Source: Microbacterium oleivorans
Lineage (GTDB): Bacteria; Actinomycetota; Actinomycetes; Actinomycetales; Microbacteriaceae
DNA length: 64,000 nt
Direction: 5' to 3'
Assembly: GCF_001691565.1 (NCBI RefSeq)
Contig: NZ_MAYO01000003.1
Coordinates: 186,001 to 250,000 of the forward strand
Shown: piece after piece, positions 61,189 to 64,000 of the stretch
How the letters are laid out: each line of letters starts with the position of its first letter
Numbering within the stretch: position 1 is the first letter of the stretch
The notes under the pieces: model-generated
The model's database searches: none
What the model saw: the letters and a program-made list of their open reading frames with translations, nothing else
What the model was told of the DNA's origin: nothing
Program-made: the position numbers and the translations under genes

Positions 61189-62268
61189 ATGATCCGGTTC
61201 GAAAAGGTTTCCAAGCGCTATCGAGGCACCAGCAAACCCGCTCTCAGCGATGTCGAATTCGACGTCCAGCGCGGTGAGTTCGTGTTCCTCGTCGGTGCCT
61301 CCGGCTCGGGGAAGTCCTCGTGCCTGCGTCTCATCCTCCGCGAGGACACTGCGTCCGACGGACGCGTCGTCGTGCTCGGTCGTGACGTGAGGGGCTTGAG
61401 CACCCGCAAGGTCCCGTACTTCCGTCGCCACATCGGGTCGGTGTTCCAGGACTTCCGCCTCCTGCCGAACAAGACGGTGTTCCAGAACGTCGCCTTCTCG
61501 CTGCAGGTGATCGGCTCCAGCCGCGCCTTCATCCAGCAGTCGGTGCCCGAGGCTCTCGCACTCGTGGGTCTCGCGGGGAAGGAGAAACGTCTCCCTCACG
61601 AACTGTCCGGCGGCGAGCAGCAGCGCGTCGCGATCGCGCGCGCCATCGTGAACCGCCCCCAGATCCTGCTTGCCGACGAGCCGACTGGAAACCTCGATCC
61701 CGGCACGTCGATCGACATCATGCAGTTGCTCGCCCGCATCAACGCCGGCGGGACGACGGTCGTCATGGCCACGCATGAGGCGGGCTTCGTCGACCAGATG
61801 CAGCGCCGCGTCATCGAGCTGCGCGGCGGCGTCGTCGTCCGCGACGAGCGTCACGGCGGATACGGCGACACCTCGGGCCTGCCGGTCCTGACGCCCGAGA
61901 CCGTCAAGGGCGCTGCAGCGACGGCGGCGCTCACCGCGGTCCTCGAGCTCCAGAAGCAGATCGCCTCCTCCGGTGAGACCGGCGAGGTCGATCCGCTCCC
62001 CGAGCCCGCGGAGCCGCCCGCGCCGCAGCCGGACGCCGTCCTGCCCGCCGTGCCCGTCGTGAAGGACGAGCCCGTCGCGCTTCAGCCCCGTGATGACGAT
62101 CGACCGGATGCCGCGGCCGCGGCGGTGGCTGCCGAGCCCGACACCGGCACCCGCGGCATCCCGATCACACCCGCGGACATCGACCTGGCGGACATCGACG
62201 GCCTCGGTGCCGCGGACCGGCTGGGTCTTGGCCGCCGCGACGACGACGAAGTGGGGCCGACAGCATGA
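61189..62268 (+). CDS. ftsE: cell division ATP-binding protein FtsE with C-terminal extension
   Basis: This 359-residue ABC ATPase works with FtsX to control peptidoglycan hydrolases at the septum. Walker A is GASGSGKS (36-43), signature LSGGEQ (139-144), Walker B LLADEPT. The ABC domain ends near 225. The remaining ~130 residues are Pro/Asp/Ala-rich and disordered, absent from the 222-residue E. coli protein. The ATG follows TAGGCT. The stop overlaps the ftsX start (ATGA). Confidence 0.94.
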   Translation: MIRFEKVSKRYRGTSKPALSDVEFDVQRGEFVFLVGASGSGKSSCLRLILREDTASDGRVVVLGRDVRGLSTRKVPYFRRHIGSVFQDFRLLPNKTVFQNVAFSLQVIGSSRAFIQQSVPEALALVGLAGKEKRLPHELSGGEQQRVAIARAIVNRPQILLADEPTGNLDPGTSIDIMQLLARINAGGTTVVMATHEAGFVDQMQRRVIELRGGVVVRDERHGGYGDTSGLPVLTPETVKGAAATAALTAVLELQKQIASSGETGEVDPLPEPAEPPAPQPDAVLPAVPVVKDEPVALQPRDDDRPDAAAAAVAAEPDTGTRGIPITPADIDLADIDGLGAADRLGLGRRDDDEVGPTA

Positions 62269-63179
62269 GGGTCCGTCTCGTCCTCGGCGAGGCGTTCACC
62301 GGCCTTCGCCGGAACGCCTCGATGGTGATCTCGGTCATCCTGGTCACGTTCGTCTCGCTCACCTTCGTCGGTGCGGCGATGCTCATGCAGATGCAGATCG
62401 CGAAGATGCAGGGCTATTGGGCCGAACGCGCCCAGGTCGCGATCTTCATGTGTCGGGACGGTTCGACGCAGACGACCTGCAGCGATGGCGAGGCCACGAA
62501 GGAGCAGTTGAAGGACGTCGCCGACAAGCTCGAGAGTCCCGCGCTGAAGGACATCGTCAGAAGCGTCCGCTTCGAGACGCGCGACGAGGCGTATCAGAAC
62601 GTCCTCGACCTCATGGGTCAGGACTACAAGGACTTCATCACCCCCGCCCAGCTCAACGAGACGTACTGGGTGAACCTGGTCGACCCGACCCAGACGGACG
62701 TCATCGACGAAGCCTTCAGCGGTATGGACGGCGTGGAGGAGGTGAAGGACCAGATGGAGTATCTGCAACCGCTCTTCTCCGCTCTGACGATCGCCACCTA
62801 CATCGCGATCGCCATCGCCGGACTCATGCTCGTCGCCGCGGTCCTCCTCATCGCCACCACCATCCGTCTGTCCGCCTATGCGCGACGCAAGGAGCTCGGC
62901 ATCATGCGACTCGTGGGCGCGTCGAACAGGTTCATCCAGACACCCTTCGTCCTCGAGGGCGTCTTCGCGGCGTTCATCGGGTCGACTCTGGCGAGTGTCG
63001 CCATCTGGCTGGGCGTCCAGTACGGCGTCCGCGGCTATCTCGTCGACGAGATCGACTTCGTGACGACGTGGATCGACGGACGCGATGCGCTCCTGGTGAT
63101 TCCCGTCATCGTGGGGTTGGGGCTCGTCCTCGCCGCGCTGTCGGCGAGCTTCGCGATCCGCAGATGGCTGCGCACCTGA
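62265..63179 (+). CDS. ftsX: cell division permease-like protein FtsX
   Basis: This 304-residue protein has four transmembrane helices (about 22-45, 173-200, 228-250 and 275-297) and a large extracytoplasmic loop between the first two. The loop holds two cysteines (FMCRDGS and TTCSDGE) that may form a disulfide. The conserved cytoplasmic stretch RLSAYARRKELGIMRLVGAS is typical. It is coupled to ftsE. The loop should bind a hydrolase such as an NlpC/P60 protein encoded elsewhere. Confidence 0.94.
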   Translation: MRVRLVLGEAFTGLRRNASMVISVILVTFVSLTFVGAAMLMQMQIAKMQGYWAERAQVAIFMCRDGSTQTTCSDGEATKEQLKDVADKLESPALKDIVRSVRFETRDEAYQNVLDLMGQDYKDFITPAQLNETYWVNLVDPTQTDVIDEAFSGMDGVEEVKDQMEYLQPLFSALTIATYIAIAIAGLMLVAAVLLIATTIRLSAYARRKELGIMRLVGASNRFIQTPFVLEGVFAAFIGSTLASVAIWLGVQYGVRGYLVDEIDFVTTWIDGRDALLVIPVIVGLGLVLAALSASFAIRRWLRT

Positions 63180-63244
63180 ACCGGCGCCTCCGTTAGACTG
63201 GCAGGCCGGTCGCGCGCGGAGCGCGGCCGCGTCGAGGAGTCATC

Positions 63245-63721
63245 ATGCCCAGGGAACGCGGAGAGCAGGTCATCGCGACCAACCGTCGCGCGCGCCACGA
63301 GTACGCCATCGAGAAGACGTACGAGGCGGGCCTCGTGCTCACCGGCACCGAGGTCAAGTCGCTCCGGCAGGGTCGCGCGAATCTCAGTGACGGCTACGCG
63401 TTCATCGACGGCGGGCAGGCGTGGCTCGATGCGGTGCACATCCCCGAGTACTCGCAGGGTCACTGGACCAATCACGCGACCAAGCGCACCCGCAAGCTGC
63501 TCCTGCACAAGGACGAGATCATCAAGCTCTCCCATGCCATTTCCGCCGGCGGCTACACGCTCGTCCCGTTGAAGCTCTACTTCTCGGACGGTCGGGCCAA
63601 GGTCGAGATCGCCGTGGCCAAGGGCAAGCGAGAGTTCGAGAAGCGTCAGACGATCCGCGAGCGCGAGGACAAGCGCGAAGCCGAGCGCGCGATGCGCGGT
63701 CGGAACCGGCTCGGCGACTGA
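63245..63721 (+). CDS. smpB: SsrA-binding protein SmpB
   Basis: This 158-residue partner of tmRNA acts in ribosome rescue. Signatures are [35 protein letters not shown] and HKDEIIKL; the C-terminal tail is Arg/Glu-rich and ends GRNRLGD. The ATG has GAGGAGT upstream, and TAGACT about 40 nt before it may be a -10. Its last codons and stop lie in the first unit of a 19-bp tandem repeat. No ssrA gene is seen in the window. Confidence 0.95.
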   Translation: MPRERGEQVIATNRRARHEYAIEKTYEAGLVLTGTEVKSLRQGRANLSDGYAFIDGGQAWLDAVHIPEYSQGHWTNHATKRTRKLLLHKDEIIKLSHAISAGGYTLVPLKLYFSDGRAKVEIAVAKGKREFEKRQTIREREDKREAERAMRGRNRLGD

Positions 63722-63743
63722 GCCCCGGCTCGGCGACTGAGCC
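63706..63743. repeat. perfect 19-bp tandem duplication at the smpB 3' end
   Basis: The same 19 bases, starting CCGGCTCGG and ending GACTGAGCC, occur at 63706-63724 and 63725-63743 with no gap. The first copy contains the smpB stop. The second is followed directly by the stop codon of the opposite gene. Confidence 0.9.
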
Positions 63744-63953
63744 TCAGCCGCGTCGACGCGGTTCGGGCGGCGGGGGTACGGCCTTGGCCGCGATGATCGC
63801 GCCGCGCGGGATGCGTTCGATCCCGCGCTTGCCGTCGACGACCACCACGTCCGTCTCGGCGCTCACCAGCTCACCGAGCGCATCCGTCGCTCGACCGTCG
63901 GGGAGCAGGTAACGCACGACGACGCGCGTTCCCGGGGCAGGGAGCGAGGTCAC
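63744..63953 (-). CDS. small SH3-like domain protein (Rv0428c N-terminal domain type)
   Basis: This 69-residue protein contains PGTRVVVRYLLPDGRATDALGEL and ERIPRGAIIAAKAVPP, resembling the SH3-like N-terminal domain of Rv0428c-type acetyltransferases, here without the acetyltransferase part. I chose the GTG at 63953 because it overlaps the upstream gene's stop as GTGA; the adjacent GTG at 63956 is an alternative. Function is unknown. Confidence 0.65.
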   Translation of the reverse strand: MTSLPAPGTRVVVRYLLPDGRATDALGELVSAETDVVVVDGKRGIERIPRGAIIAAKAVPPPPEPRRRG

Positions 63954-64000
63954 CACCGGCTCGGTGCGTAGTCCTTGAGGAAGACACCGAAGACGTCGTC
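63950..64000 (-). CDS. 3' end of an unidentified gene, cut by the window edge
   Basis: A minus-strand frame open to the right edge codes for 16 residues (DDVFGVFLKDYAPSRW) and stops at TGA 63950-63952, overlapping the next gene's GTG. The coupled overlap argues it is a real C-terminus. Too little is present to name it. Confidence 0.5.
   Translation of the reverse strand, partial: DDVFGVFLKDYAPSRW

Overview
The window is a high-GC, gene-dense stretch of an actinobacterial chromosome. Gene content and order point to Microbacteriaceae, most probably Microbacterium: a C50 carotenoid operon, the prfB-ftsE-ftsX-smpB and pncB/murI-rph-rdgB blocks, a Tad pilus cluster, and many start codons placed 6-9 nt after a TANNNT -10 hexamer. 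Genus is an inference from content, not from a marker gene. I see no prophage, insertion sequence, CRISPR array or rRNA.

Region 1 (1-18100) is a conserved actinobacterial block whose order resembles Mycobacterium tuberculosis Rv3193c-Rv3202c. It holds a ferritin-like protein (cut by the window edge), a small membrane protein, a DUF3107 protein, the AdnA/AdnB-like helicase-nuclease pair, a kinase-fold phosphotransferase, NudC, a UvrD2-like helicase, a ThiF/cyclodehydratase-like protein, a DUF2342 protein, a PDZ/Lon-type membrane protease and a UPF0182 membrane protein.

Region 2 (18100-28600) starts with a tightly coupled seven-gene C50 carotenoid operon, idi-crtE-crtB-crtI-crtYe-crtYf-crtEb. 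It is divergent from a MarR regulator, with a perfect palindrome between them. Initiator tRNA-Met, a DUF6328 membrane protein, a nitrilase-family amidase, a convergent aminotransferase and an HtrA-like protease follow.

Region 3 (28600-38000) is a cell-wall polymer locus. It has three CDP-glycerol glycerophosphotransferase-type domains (one fused to a GT4 glycosyltransferase), a GT2 glycosyltransferase, an OafA-type acyltransferase and a LicC-like cytidylyltransferase. The first gene begins inside a perfect 16-bp inverted repeat.

Region 4 (38000-51300) has an ABC exporter whose ATPase carries a ~250-residue Glu/Pro-rich leader, a DUF3039 protein, pncB, murI-rph-rdgB, a CDF metal exporter, a frameshifted VOC pseudogene beside a low-GC secreted orphan, divergent ligD and ku (NHEJ), DedA and tRNA-Leu(TAG).

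Region 5 (51300-64000) is a compact Tad pilus cluster, an MFS transporter, then prfB-ftsE-ftsX-smpB. Between prfB and ftsE sits a four-gene module: a DUF4397 surface protein with a sorting-signal-like C-terminus, a class F-type sortase with a lipobox, an ECF sigma factor and a RskA-type anti-sigma factor. I regard that module, the inverted repeat at 28599-28635 and the Glu/Pro-rich ABC ATPase as the best candidates for new biology.
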